A stretch of DNA of 64,000 nucleotides from an uncultured Oscillospiraceae bacterium (lineage in GTDB: Bacteria > Bacillota > Clostridia > Oscillospirales > Ruminococcaceae). Below, piece after piece: positions 7,390 to 15,241 of this stretch (positions are counted from its first letter, which is position 1; the number at the start of each line of letters is the position of its first letter). The position numbers and the translations under genes were made by a program. Location: NCBI GenBank assembly GCA_900539695.1, contig UQDG01000010.1, positions 1-64,000 on the forward strand, in the 5' to 3' direction. Under the pieces are notes generated by a model. It was given only the letters and a program-made list of their open reading frames with translations. It did no database searches and was not told where the DNA came from.

Positions 7390-7779
7390 TTACTCAAATT
7401 TTCGATCATACAGCAGTGCTGCAATCAGCATGGTGGTCGTCTGCCACATACAGGCTGGAGTGCCGGCCATTGTGAAATGGGAAGAGGGCCATGCCGTAAT
7501 GGTTGACCTCCATACCGTACGGGCAATATCATAGGGGCCTTTGCCCTCAATGGTCAGTTGGAAGATGCGTCGCACCACGGCAGCCGCTTCCTCGTCAATC
7601 AGCCAGTGGTATTTGTTCTCCGGGTCTTTCTTATAGCCATAGATGGCACAGTTGGTGGTAAACTGTTCCTGTTTCGTTTGCTCCATAGGCTTCCTCCTTG
7701 CGTGATTGGTTGGTTTTTGATATAATGTGTTTGGTTTCGTTAGCTGTAAGCCAACCGTGTCTTTCTGTTTGTTTTCCAT
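7390..7779 (-). pseudogene. mosaic ORF containing a serine-recombinase fragment
   Basis: Residues 46-88 of this 129-codon frame (about 7516-7644) read IYGYKKDPENKYHWLIDEEA followed by AVVRRIFQLTIEGKGPYDIA. This block is typical of large serine recombinases of the TnpX/TndX type, just after the catalytic domain. The flanking residues do not belong: downstream of DIART the frame changes to sequence whose other frame (GMALFPFHNGRHSSLYVADD) looks more protein-like, and the N-terminal 45 residues are unrelated. So this is at least two element fragments joined together. No active product is expected. Confidence 0.55.
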
Positions 7780-7978
7780 GTTCTTTTTCTCCTTTCTGTC
7801 CTTTGTGTTTTATGACAGTAACCTTAGTAACTCGCGTTTAGATTACCCTTTCACTAATAGGAGAAAACCGGGTGTAAATCGGAACTGTTTTTTAAAAAAA
7901 GAAAAACATTTTTTCGGGAGATGAAGCTATTGTGGAACCATGGGAGCATAATCTAAACAAAGTGAGGTGCACAAACCT
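7780..7978. other. non-coding stretch before the alpha/beta hydrolase gene
   Basis: About 200 bases, AT-rich, with runs of T and A near 7890-7915. I see no gene, tRNA or convincing terminator. GAGGTG at 7964-7969 is the ribosome site of the next gene. Confidence 0.5.
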
Positions 7979-8908
7979 ATGAAACGTGTTGCCGCTGCCC
8001 TTACCGCTGCTGCGGCGGCAGGCCTGGGCGCTGCCTATGGCATCTACCACCTGGCTTTTTTCCAGCGGCCGAAGCTGGATATTCCCACGGCAGAGGAGTG
8101 GGCGAAGGGTTCTCGCTTTTTGCCGCAGATCCGCGAAAACGTGGAGTTTGTGGACAGCCTGCCCTGCGACTATGTACATATCACCGCCGATGACGGTACT
8201 TCGCTGTCGGCTCGGTACTGCCACGAGGCCGACGACGCGCCGATTGCCATCATCATGCACGGCTACCGTTCCACTGCGATGCGCGACACGATGGGGCTGA
8301 TCGTGCTATGCAAAAAGCTGGGCTACAACCTGCTGATGCCGGACCAGCGTGCCCACGGGCGCAGTGACAGCTACACCATCACCATGGGCGCGCAGGAGCG
8401 CTACGATGCCCGCGCCTGGGCGTACTGGGCTTCAGTGCGGTCCAGCGGCAAGGTGCCCATCTTTTTAATGGGCGTCTCGATGGGCGCAGCCACCGTTCTG
8501 CTGGCCAGCGGGCTGGACCTTCCGGACAGCGTTCACGGCATCATCGCGGATTGCGGCTACTCCAGCATCCGGGACATCTGCCGCACCTGTCTGCCCAAGT
8601 ACCTGCCGCACGTGCCGGTGGGGCCGGGCTATGCCGTCGGCAAAGTTGGTGCCAAGATCTTCGGCCGCTTTGACCCCGATACCGTGGATTGCCGCAAGGC
8701 CGTGGCGCAAAGTAAGGTTCCGATTCTCTTCATCCACGGCAGCGCGGACGACTTTGTGCCCTGCAGCATGAGCCGCGAAAACTACGACGCTTGCGCCAGC
8801 GAGAAAGAGCTGCTCGTCATTCCCGGTGCCACCCACGCCATGTCCTACTACTACGACACACCCGCCTACACCAAGGCCGTGACAGACTTTTTGAAAAAGC
8901 ACATCTAA
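7979..8908 (+). CDS. membrane-anchored alpha/beta hydrolase (S33/BAAT-like)
   Basis: A 309-residue serine hydrolase. The alanine-rich N-terminus (MKRVAAALTAAAAAGLGAAY) looks like an uncleaved signal anchor. The fold markers are IIMHGYRST (oxyanion loop), GVSMGAAT (nucleophile elbow, near residue 167), SADDFVP (catalytic acid) and GATHAM (catalytic histidine). The ATG at 7979 follows GAGGTG at proper spacing; a GTG at 7967 in the same frame lies inside that ribosome site. The substrate is unknown; homologues are usually called alpha/beta hydrolase or serine aminopeptidase. It is a monocistronic unit, closed by the hairpin at 8921 and convergent with the patatin gene. Confidence 0.85.
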   Translation: MKRVAAALTAAAAAGLGAAYGIYHLAFFQRPKLDIPTAEEWAKGSRFLPQIRENVEFVDSLPCDYVHITADDGTSLSARYCHEADDAPIAIIMHGYRSTAMRDTMGLIVLCKKLGYNLLMPDQRAHGRSDSYTITMGAQERYDARAWAYWASVRSSGKVPIFLMGVSMGAATVLLASGLDLPDSVHGIIADCGYSSIRDICRTCLPKYLPHVPVGPGYAVGKVGAKIFGRFDPDTVDCRKAVAQSKVPILFIHGSADDFVPCSMSRENYDACASEKELLVIPGATHAMSYYYDTPAYTKAVTDFLKKHI

Positions 8909-8920
8909 AACCAAAATTCA

Positions 8921-8980
8921 AAACGCTCCCTGCAGGCAGGACCGCATCGCATGCACAGGTCCGCCGCCGGGAGCGTTTTT
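8921..8980. terminator. shared terminator between convergent genes
   Basis: AAACGCTCCC and GGGAGCGTTTTT pair around a GC-rich loop. The T-run on the plus strand and A-run on the other side let it serve both the hydrolase (plus) and the patatin gene (minus). Confidence 0.7.
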
Positions 8981-9016
8981 ATTTCAATCGCTCAGGCTGC
9001 AAAAGGGGAGTGGTCA

Positions 9017-9886
9017 CTATTTTTCCAAATACTCCATCATACCGTCCAATTTTTGCTGCATTTCCTTGTAACCGCGGATGTAGAGTTCCGTCAGCTTCTC
9101 GGTACTGCCCTCGAAGCGGCCGATGCCTACCGGCTCATCGGGGCGGATAACGCAGATGCGTCCCTCGTCTTCCAGCGCATCGATCTGGTCCAGCAAAGCG
9201 TTGTAGCGCATCTCCTGGGTCAGCAGTGTGGCCAGGAACAACGGTTTATCGCCATAAAAATCATCATACAGGTCCACCATGCGCTGGCTGGGCTGCTTTT
9301 TTCGGAAACCCTTCTCCCGCGTGGCCACGATGACGATCTTGGCAAAGCCCTGGCGCAGCGCCCAGTTGATGGGGATGGGGCAGGCGCAGCCGCCGTCCAG
9401 GTAGCTGTGGCCGTCGATCTTGACCGGCACCGATGCCAGCGGCAAACTGGCCGAAGCCTTGACCGCCTGCTTAAAGTCCAAACCTGGCTGGTCTTTTTCA
9501 AAGTAGACTGCCTTGCCGGTCTCCACGCAGGTGGCCACGGCAAACATTCGCTGGCCGCCCTTTTTAAACATATCCTCGTCAAAGGGGACTTCCTTTTCAA
9601 TGTCATTCAGCAAAAAGTTCAAGCCGAACAAGCTGCCGCCTTTCACTGCCGCCAGCGGGCCAAAGTACCGCCGGTCGTGGCGGTAGCGCAGGTTGATGCT
9701 GGCCGCGCGGCCAGGCTGGTGGGCCACATAGTTATAGGCGTTCAGTGCCCCGGCCGACACCCCCGCCACGGCGGGGAAGTACAGGTCATGCTCCATCAAA
9801 ATATCCAGCGCGCCGGCGGTATACAGCCCGCGCAGCGAGCCACCCTCCAACAAAATCAACGAATTTTCCGGCAGTTTTGTGTTCAT
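9017..9886 (-). CDS. patatin-like phospholipase
   Basis: A 289-residue cytoplasmic acyl hydrolase of the patatin/RssA type. GGSLRGLYTAG forms the glycine-rich oxyanion loop at the N-terminus, AGVSAGAL carries the nucleophilic serine (GxSxG, near residue 43) and YLDGGCACPIPI carries the catalytic aspartate (DG[G/A]). No signal peptide is seen. The start at 9886 (MNTKLPENS) is chosen because GGAGGG lies seven bases upstream; the upstream in-frame ATG would put that site inside the gene. Likely hydrolyses phospholipid or lysophospholipid; the physiological substrate is unknown. Transcribed divergently from aroD, with its own promoter at 9913-9941. Confidence 0.85.
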   Translation of the reverse strand: MNTKLPENSLILLEGGSLRGLYTAGALDILMEHDLYFPAVAGVSAGALNAYNYVAHQPGRAASINLRYRHDRRYFGPLAAVKGGSLFGLNFLLNDIEKEVPFDEDMFKKGGQRMFAVATCVETGKAVYFEKDQPGLDFKQAVKASASLPLASVPVKIDGHSYLDGGCACPIPINWALRQGFAKIVIVATREKGFRKKQPSQRMVDLYDDFYGDKPLFLATLLTQEMRYNALLDQIDALEDEGRICVIRPDEPVGIGRFEGSTEKLTELYIRGYKEMQQKLDGMMEYLEK

Positions 9887-9912
9887 AAGCGCACCCTCCA
9901 TTTATACAGATT

Positions 9913-9941
9913 ATTGTAGCGCGGGGCGGCGGGTATCGCAA
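9913..9941 (-). promoter_or_regulatory. promoter of the patatin-like gene
   Basis: Minus strand TTGCGA (9941-9936), a 17-base spacer, then TACAAT (9918-9913), about 25 bases upstream of the start codon. It is a fair match to the housekeeping consensus. Confidence 0.5.
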
Positions 9942-9951
9942 GCGAAAGCTG

Positions 9952-9981
9952 TTGTACAAAACCCAAAAAATGTGGTAAAAT
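9952..9981 (+). promoter_or_regulatory. promoter of aroD and the Ig-domain lipoprotein
   Basis: TTGTAC and TAAAAT are separated by 18 bases and lie 38 bases upstream of the aroD start, back to back with the patatin promoter. Confidence 0.5.
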
Positions 9982-10018
9982 GCAGGCAAAGTATTGCTGC
10001 CAACAAAAGGAGTGCCTT

Positions 10019-10744
10019 ATGATCGAACTGCACGCCGAAGCTCCCAAAATTATCGTCCCGCTGTTTGCCCGCACTCTGCCGGAGCTGACCGCCCAGGCCG
10101 CCGCTGCGCAGCGTGCCGACGCCGCTGACCTGGTGGAGCTGCGTCTGGACCCGCTGCCCCGGCAGGATTGGCCGACGGCTTTGGCCCAGGTGCGCGCCGC
10201 CATAACGAAACCGCTCATCGTGACCATCCGCACAGCGCGGGAGGGCGGTGAAGTCGACCTGACCCCCACCGAGTACGGCGAAGCCTGCCAGGCACTTTTG
10301 GCGCAGGGCAGTGCAGACGCACTGGACATTGAATGGCTGGCGGACAAGACCCTGACCGAGGAGCTGCGGGACGCCGCCCACCGGGCGGGTGTTTCGGCGC
10401 TGTTCAGCGAGCACCACTTTGGTTCCACGCCCGACACAGGCGTCATGACTGACACACTGGTAGGCATGCTGGATCTGGGCGCAGACATTGCCAAGCTGGC
10501 CGTCATGCCCCGCAACCGCGCCGACGCCGCCCGCCTGCTGTTGGCTACGGCTCAGGCGGCCGCCCAGCGCCCGGGCAAAGCCCTTATTACTATGAGTATG
10601 GGCCGCGACGGCGCCGTGACCCGCTACTGCGGCGGCGCGTTTGGCAGCGCGGCCACTTTTGGCACGCTGTCCGCCGCCAGCGCCCCCGGCCAGCCGCCGG
10701 TGACCCTGCTGAAAGAAAAGCTGATTTTAGGCGAAGATTTATGA
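10019..10744 (+). CDS. aroD: type I 3-dehydroquinate dehydratase
   Basis: A 241-residue (beta/alpha)8 enzyme for the third step of the shikimate pathway, making 3-dehydroshikimate through a Schiff base. ELRLDPL near the N-terminus, TIRTAREGGEVDL, the catalytic-histidine strand SEHHF and the Schiff-base lysine strand DIAKLAVMP are present in order, and the C-terminal GSAATFGTLSAASAPGQPP is the substrate-closing loop. The start at 10019 follows AAAGGAG; the upstream ATG at 9980 overlaps the promoter. Its stop overlaps the start of the next gene (ATGA). No other shikimate gene is nearby. Confidence 0.92.
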   Translation: MIELHAEAPKIIVPLFARTLPELTAQAAAAQRADAADLVELRLDPLPRQDWPTALAQVRAAITKPLIVTIRTAREGGEVDLTPTEYGEACQALLAQGSADALDIEWLADKTLTEELRDAAHRAGVSALFSEHHFGSTPDTGVMTDTLVGMLDLGADIAKLAVMPRNRADAARLLLATAQAAAQRPGKALITMSMGRDGAVTRYCGGAFGSAATFGTLSAASAPGQPPVTLLKEKLILGEDL

Positions 10745-11637
10745 AATACCGTGCATTTTTACCGGCTCTGGCCCTTCTTTTGCTGACGGCCTGCGGCAAA
10801 GCGGAGCTGACCGGCATCAGCCTACAGCCGGTCACCGTGCAGGCCGGGGAAACCGCCAAAGCCGCCGTGCAGTACGAGACCGCTGGCAAAGCTTCAGACA
10901 CCGCGATCCAAACTGCGGTGGATGCCAACCACTGGACCTGGCAGACCGGGGACGAGAGCATTGCCACCGTGAACAGCCAAGGCGTCGTCACTGGGCTGCA
11001 CGGCGGTGAGACCACCCTGACCTTGACGGACGCCAGCGGCGACCTGACCGCCAGCTGCACCGTGCAGGTGGCCAATCCGCTGCGGGAGCTTATTCTAAAC
11101 GACATTGTGCTGTACCTTGACGAGCGCACCGAGATCGTTTTGGATTATGACGGCACCGAGCGAATCTCCCATTATCCGTCCAGCCATGCCAGCATCCTCT
11201 GCCGCTTTGTGCCGGAGGATGCCACCGGCCGCGAGCCGGTGACCTACCAAATCGCGGATGAAAGCATCGCCAAGCTGGACGGGCAGTGGCTGGTGCCGGT
11301 GGCCTACGGGACCACGACCCTGACCGCCACATGCAGTGGCAAGACGGCCACCGCCACGGTCACTGTGGTGCGCATCCCGGAGGAGATTCATCTAAACATT
11401 AAGGAGATTCGGCTGAAGCCGGGGGAGACCGTCCAGCTTTCGGCGGAGTTTGAGCCAGCCGACGCGGACCTGTACACGGCCCTGCGCTGGACCACCGACA
11501 CCCGGGGCGTTGCCACCGTAGACGAAAACGGCCTGGTAACCGCGGTCGGCCCCGGATACACCTACATCCGGGCGACCTCCACCCTGAGCGACTACCCGGA
11601 AGGGTATTGCGACGTCACGGTGGAGAACGGGGAATAA
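10741..11637 (+). CDS. lipoprotein with bacterial Ig-like (Big_2) domains
   Basis: A 298-residue exported lipoprotein. The signal peptide ends in LLLTAC, a lipobox with the lipidated cysteine at about residue 18. Three Ig-like repeats follow, each ending in the Big_2 pattern: IATVNSQGVVTGLHGGETTL (near 78-97), IAKLDGQWLVPVAYGTTTLT (near 175-194) and VATVDENGLVTAVGPGYTYI (near 257-276). Such domains act in adhesion or as spacers on the cell surface. It is co-transcribed with and overlaps aroD by four bases, although the functions appear unrelated. A strong terminator follows. Ligand unknown. Confidence 0.82.
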   Translation: MKYRAFLPALALLLLTACGKAELTGISLQPVTVQAGETAKAAVQYETAGKASDTAIQTAVDANHWTWQTGDESIATVNSQGVVTGLHGGETTLTLTDASGDLTASCTVQVANPLRELILNDIVLYLDERTEIVLDYDGTERISHYPSSHASILCRFVPEDATGREPVTYQIADESIAKLDGQWLVPVAYGTTTLTATCSGKTATATVTVVRIPEEIHLNIKEIRLKPGETVQLSAEFEPADADLYTALRWTTDTRGVATVDENGLVTAVGPGYTYIRATSTLSDYPEGYCDVTVENGE

Positions 11638-11649
11638 TATTGATAAAAA

Positions 11650-11685
11650 GGGGGCTGCACCACACCCGGTGCAGCTCCCTTTTTT
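11650..11685 (+). terminator. terminator of the aroD-lipoprotein unit
   Basis: GGGGGCTGCAC and GTGCAGCTCCC pair around CACACCCG and are followed by TTTTTT. Strong intrinsic terminator. Confidence 0.85.
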
Positions 11686-11757
11686 ATGTATGAGTATTTA
11701 CTAAAACTGTAAGTATCGAAGTTCCTGTTGCTAATTATAAAAAAGCACACGCTAAAA

Positions 11758-11773
11758 TGTTCCATGTGGAACA
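11758..11773. other. parS: parS-like site 1
   Basis: TGTTCCATGTGGAACA is a perfect 16-base dyad differing from the usual ParB site (TGTTnCACGTGnAACA) only in the two central positions. It extends outward as AAAA/TTTT to a 24-base palindrome. It lies 90 bp upstream of the restriction-modification gene and 6.6 kb from the best parS at 18367. The changed centre may weaken ParB binding. Confidence 0.6.
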
Positions 11774-11864
11774 TTTTGCGGCCTACTTTTCTATTAAACA
11801 TAATTGCCGTAAACTAGGCTTTATGTTATGATAAAGATAACTTTCGTGCTATGAGGTGACCGCT

Positions 11865-14681
11865 ATGACTGCTGCGCAGCAACAACAAGCCGCAAAGAAT
11901 TTTGCCGCCTACTGGAAAGGCAAAGGCTACGAAAAAGGCGAGAGCCAACCTTTTTGGCTGTCGCTTCTTCGGGATGTGTACGGGGTCGAACACCCTGAGC
12001 AGTTTATCCAGTTTGAGGAGCAGGTCCACCTCGATCACACCAGCTTTATTGATGGCACCATTCCCGCCACCCATGTTCTGATCGAACAAAAAGGCCTGGG
12101 CAAGGATTTGAACAAGCCCATCAAACAATCCGATGGGGCACTGCTGACACCTTTCGAGCAGGCAAAGCGGTACATTTTGGAACTACCCGTATCGCAGCAC
12201 CCGCGCTGGGTCGTGACCTGTAATTTCAGTACTTTCTATGTGTACGATATGGAACGCCCGCGCGGTGAGCCTGAAATCATCGAACTTGCAAATCTGGAAA
12301 AAGAATACTATCGGCTGCAATTTCTTGTCGATGCCGGAAACGAACACCTCAAACGGGAGATGGAGGTTTCCATAGCGGCAGGTGAAATTGTCGGCTTGCT
12401 GTATGATGCCTTTTACAAACAGTATGCAAATTCGGAATCCGAACATTCGCTGAAAAGCCTGAACAAACTGTGCGTTCGATTGGTGTTTTGCCTGTATGCC
12501 GAGGACGCCGGGATTTTTGGGCATCACGGTATGTTCCACGATTATCTGGCTGCGTTCGACACGCGCGGTATGCGCAAGGCGTTGGTGGAACTGTTTCGCG
12601 TGCTGGACACCAAGCCGCAAGACCGCGACCCCTATCTGCAGGACGATAACCCGGAGTTGGCCGCGTTCCCTTATGTCAACGGCGGCTTGTTCAGTGATGA
12701 AAATATAGAGATACCGCCCTTTACCGATGAAATCCGCAATTTGCTGCTGAACAAAGCCAGCGAGGATTTCAACTGGGCGGAAATCAGCCCCACGATTTTC
12801 GGCGCGGTGTTTGAAAGCACCCTGAACCCCGAAACGCGCCGCAGCGGCGGTATGCACTATACCAGCATTGAAAATATCCACAAGGTTATTGACCCTCTGT
12901 TTTTGGACGCACTGAAAGCGGAATTAAATGAAATATTGGCACGTCCACGCTCTGATAGCTGGAGAACTCGTTTACTGACGGCATTTCAAACAAAACTTTC
13001 TCAACTTACCTTTTTTGACCCTGCGTGTGGCAGTGGTAATTTTTTGACGGAAACTTATCTTAGTCTGCGGCGGCTGGAAAATATGATTATTGCAGACCAG
13101 ACCAAAGAATCGCTCGGTCAGATCGTTATGCGTGGCTTGGGTGCTGATTTTGCCGGTATAAAAGTTTCTATTAGTCAATTCTATGGTATCGAAATCAATG
13201 ATTTTGCTGTAACAGTAGCAAAAACTGCTTTATGGATTGCCGAAAGTCAGATGATGAAAGAAACCGAGACAATCATCTCTATCCCTTTGAATTTTCTCCC
13301 TCTAAAGACGAACGCTTATATTATGGAGGGCAACGCCCTACGCACCGATTGGGAAACCATCGTTCCTAAAAGTAAGCTAAATTACATAATGGGCAATCCA
13401 CCTTTCCTTGGTGGAATGTATATGTCAGAAATTCAAAAGGGCGAAATTCACAGCATTTTCCCAGATGTTACCGGTGCGGGTGAGTTTGATTATGTGACAG
13501 GTTGGTATTGTAAAGCAACTGAATATATTTCAAGCAAAAATATTCATTGTGCATTTGTTTCAACCAATAGCATTTGTCAGGGAAGTCAGGTTATTACTTT
13601 CTGGAAATATTTGATTGAACATTATCACGTCCATATTGATTTTGCCTATACTCCCTTTGTCTGGAATAGTGAGGCAAAAAGTCAAGCTAAGGTGCATTGC
13701 GTTATTGTGGGCTTTTCTCGTACAATGTCCTCTAATAATTGTCGCCTGTTTTCCTCTGCAGGTAATTACAAACAGTGTGCGCAAATCAGTCCTTACCTTA
13801 CCGATAGCCCTGTAGTTTTTGTAGAATCACGCAGCACTCCCATTTGCAATGTTCCTAAAATGCGCTTTGGCAGTATGCCGCGTGACGGCGGCGGATTCAT
13901 TTTGACTGCCGAGGAAAAAACTGCTTTGCTGCAGTCTGAACCTCTTGCGGCGCAGTGGATTCGTCCCTATGTAGGTGCAACTGAATTTTTGAACAGTAAG
14001 GAACGCTATTGCCTATGGCTGGTAGGTGCAGACCCCGGAGAAATCAATAAGTGCCCTACTGTCAAAAAGAGGGTTGAATTTGTAAGAGATTTCCGTGCTT
14101 CTTCAAAGGCTGCCGCAACAAGAAAATTTGCCTCTACTCCAACCTTGTTCTGCCAAATTGCACAGCCGGATAGTACCTATATTATTGTTCCTGAAACATC
14201 TTCCGGCAAGCGTCGCTATATTCCGCTGGGCTTTATGGATAAAGACACTATTGCCAGCAACCTCGTTTTTCTGATTCCTAATGCAGGATTATATGAGTTT
14301 GGCGTTCTTATGTCAAATGTGCATAATTCTTGGATGCGTTTGGTTGCTGGTCGCCTAAAAAGCGATTATCGTTACGCCAAAGACATTGTTTACAATAATT
14401 TTGTTTGGTGTACACCATCGCCGGAGCAGAAAAGACGTATCGAACAAACTGCACAGGGGATTTTAGACGCGCGCAAACTTTACCCTAAAAGCACATTAGC
14501 AAATCTTTACGATGATGTTCTTATGCCGCCAGAGCTGCGCAAAGCCCATCAAGCCAACGACCGCGCTGTGATGGACGCTTACGGCTTTACAAAGGGTACT
14601 GCCGCCCGCACCAGCGAAAGCGCCTGTGTGGCCGAGTTAATGAAACTCTACCAGCAAAAAGTATCGGAACTGGAGAAATAA
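11865..14681 (+). CDS. single-chain restriction-modification enzyme, MmeI-like (type IIL)
   Basis: A 938-residue protein. Near residue 50 the sequence D-(10 residues)-EQK (from FIDGTIPATHVLIEQKG) fits the D-X(9-11)-EXK nuclease motif of MmeI-type enzymes. The central adenine-methyltransferase domain has motif I DPACGSGNFL (near 385) and motif IV NPPF (near 508). The C-terminal 350 residues would be the target recognition domain. Length and order match type IIL enzymes (about 900-1000 aa), which cut and methylate with one polypeptide; no separate R or S gene lies nearby. Start 11865 follows GAGGTGA. Base composition falls markedly from about 12900 to 14500 compared with both ends, suggesting exchange of the methyltransferase/recognition part. 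Confidence 0.8.
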   Translation: MTAAQQQQAAKNFAAYWKGKGYEKGESQPFWLSLLRDVYGVEHPEQFIQFEEQVHLDHTSFIDGTIPATHVLIEQKGLGKDLNKPIKQSDGALLTPFEQAKRYILELPVSQHPRWVVTCNFSTFYVYDMERPRGEPEIIELANLEKEYYRLQFLVDAGNEHLKREMEVSIAAGEIVGLLYDAFYKQYANSESEHSLKSLNKLCVRLVFCLYAEDAGIFGHHGMFHDYLAAFDTRGMRKALVELFRVLDTKPQDRDPYLQDDNPELAAFPYVNGGLFSDENIEIPPFTDEIRNLLLNKASEDFNWAEISPTIFGAVFESTLNPETRRSGGMHYTSIENIHKVIDPLFLDALKAELNEILARPRSDSWRTRLLTAFQTKLSQLTFFDPACGSGNFLTETYLSLRRLENMIIADQTKESLGQIVMRGLGADFAGIKVSISQFYGIEINDFAVTVAKTALWIAESQMMKETETIISIPLNFLPLKTNAYIMEGNALRTDWETIVPKSKLNYIMGNPPFLGGMYMSEIQKGEIHSIFPDVTGAGEFDYVTGWYCKATEYISSKNIHCAFVSTNSICQGSQVITFWKYLIEHYHVHIDFAYTPFVWNSEAKSQAKVHCVIVGFSRTMSSNNCRLFSSAGNYKQCAQISPYLTDSPVVFVESRSTPICNVPKMRFGSMPRDGGGFILTAEEKTALLQSEPLAAQWIRPYVGATEFLNSKERYCLWLVGADPGEINKCPTVKKRVEFVRDFRASSKAAATRKFASTPTLFCQIAQPDSTYIIVPETSSGKRRYIPLGFMDKDTIASNLVFLIPNAGLYEFGVLMSNVHNSWMRLVAGRLKSDYRYAKDIVYNNFVWCTPSPEQKRRIEQTAQGILDARKLYPKSTLANLYDDVLMPPELRKAHQANDRAVMDAYGFTKGTAARTSESACVAELMKLYQQKVSELEK

Positions 14682-14689
14682 CAGCAAAG

Positions 14690-14720
14690 CGCCCCTGAGC
14701 CACGGGTCCAGGGGCGTTTT
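14690..14720 (+). terminator. terminator of the restriction-modification gene
   Basis: CGCCCCTG and CAGGGGCG pair and are followed by TTTTCTTG, nine bases after the stop codon. Confidence 0.8.
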
Positions 14721-14765
14721 CTTGTTATAAAACATTCAATTTTCAATTCTCTGAAAGGGACGGTG

Positions 14766-14782
14766 TGGCCCGTACGAGAATC
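14766..14782 (-). repeat. partial duplicate of the tRNA-Glu 3' end
   Basis: TGGCCCGTACGAGAATC matches TGACCCGTACGGGAATC, the 3' end and T-arm complement of the tRNA-Glu gene at 14855, in 15 of 17 positions and in the same orientation. A second T-arm-like piece (TTCGATTCC, 14796-14804) follows in the opposite direction, and CCGTACGAG/CTCGTACGG can form a nine-pair stem (14770-14811). It looks like a leftover attachment site or tRNA-derived debris. Confidence 0.45.
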
Positions 14783-14817
14783 TTCCGCGCCTTGTTCGAT
14801 TCCTCGTACGGAAGTAT

Positions 14818-14853
14818 AAAAAAGCACCTGAGCCTAAGCTCAGGTGCTTTTTT
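14818..14853. terminator. bidirectional terminator downstream of tRNA-Glu
   Basis: A perfect stem GCACCTGAGC/GCTCAGGTGC flanked by A6 and T6 on both sides. On the minus strand it starts directly after the tRNA-Glu 3' end and should end the tRNA transcript. Confidence 0.85.
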
Positions 14854-14854
14854 A

Positions 14855-14926
14855 TGACCCGTACGGGAATCGAACCCATGTTACAGCCGTGAAAGGGCCG
14901 TGTCTTAACCGCTTGACCAACGGGCC
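14855..14926 (-). tRNA. tRNA-Glu (anticodon TTC)
   Basis: A 72-base cloverleaf: acceptor GGCCCGT/ACGGGTC with one G-U pair, D-arm, anticodon loop CTTTCAC giving TTC, and T-arm with GTTCGATTC. Discriminator A; CCA is not encoded. It is downstream of tRNA-Met on the same strand, and a terminator follows at once. Confidence 0.93.
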
Positions 14927-14933
14927 TTAGAAA

Positions 14934-15014
14934 TACAGAGCTTCGCTAAAACCTCCGACTTTCATCATCCACTATTGCGGACGACCGTCCCCCTTATCTT
15001 AGCGAAACTCTGTA
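14934..15014. repeat. 81-bp inverted-repeat spacer between two tRNA genes
   Basis: TACAGAGCTTCGCTAA (14934-14949) and TTAGCGAAACTCTGTA (14999-15014) are inverted copies with one mismatch, enclosing 49 bases. There is no T-run, so it is not a standard terminator. It may guide processing of the tRNA-Met/tRNA-Glu precursor or be a small mobile palindrome. Confidence 0.55.
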
Positions 15015-15017
15015 ATG

Positions 15018-15094
15018 TGGTAGCGGTAACTGGATTTGAACCGGTGACACTTCGGGTATGAACCGAATGCTCTAGCCAACTGAGCTATACCGCC
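15018..15094 (-). tRNA. tRNA-Met (anticodon CAT, elongator type)
   Basis: A 77-base cloverleaf with acceptor GGCGGTA/TACCGCT (terminal G-U), D-arm GCTC/GAGC, anticodon loop TTCATAC and encoded CCA. The first pair and loop agree with elongator tRNA-Met of Firmicutes. The T-stem carries one C-A mismatch (ACCGG against CCAGT). Confidence 0.88.
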
Positions 15095-15187
15095 ACATTT
15101 GTTGAGGTGCACTCGAAAGTGCTTTATTATTATACGAAAAAGCGGGGTCCATGTCAAGTATTTTTCCCGACTTTTTTGAAAAAATAC

Positions 15188-15223
15188 CAAAAAAATTCCC
15201 GCATTGCGGCTGCAGTGCGGGAA
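15188..15223 (-). terminator. terminator of serS
   Basis: On the minus strand TTCCCGCA pairs with TGCGGGAA and is followed by a run of seven T, 19 bases after the serS stop. Confidence 0.85.
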
Positions 15224-15241
15224 TAAGCGCTTGTTACAAAA

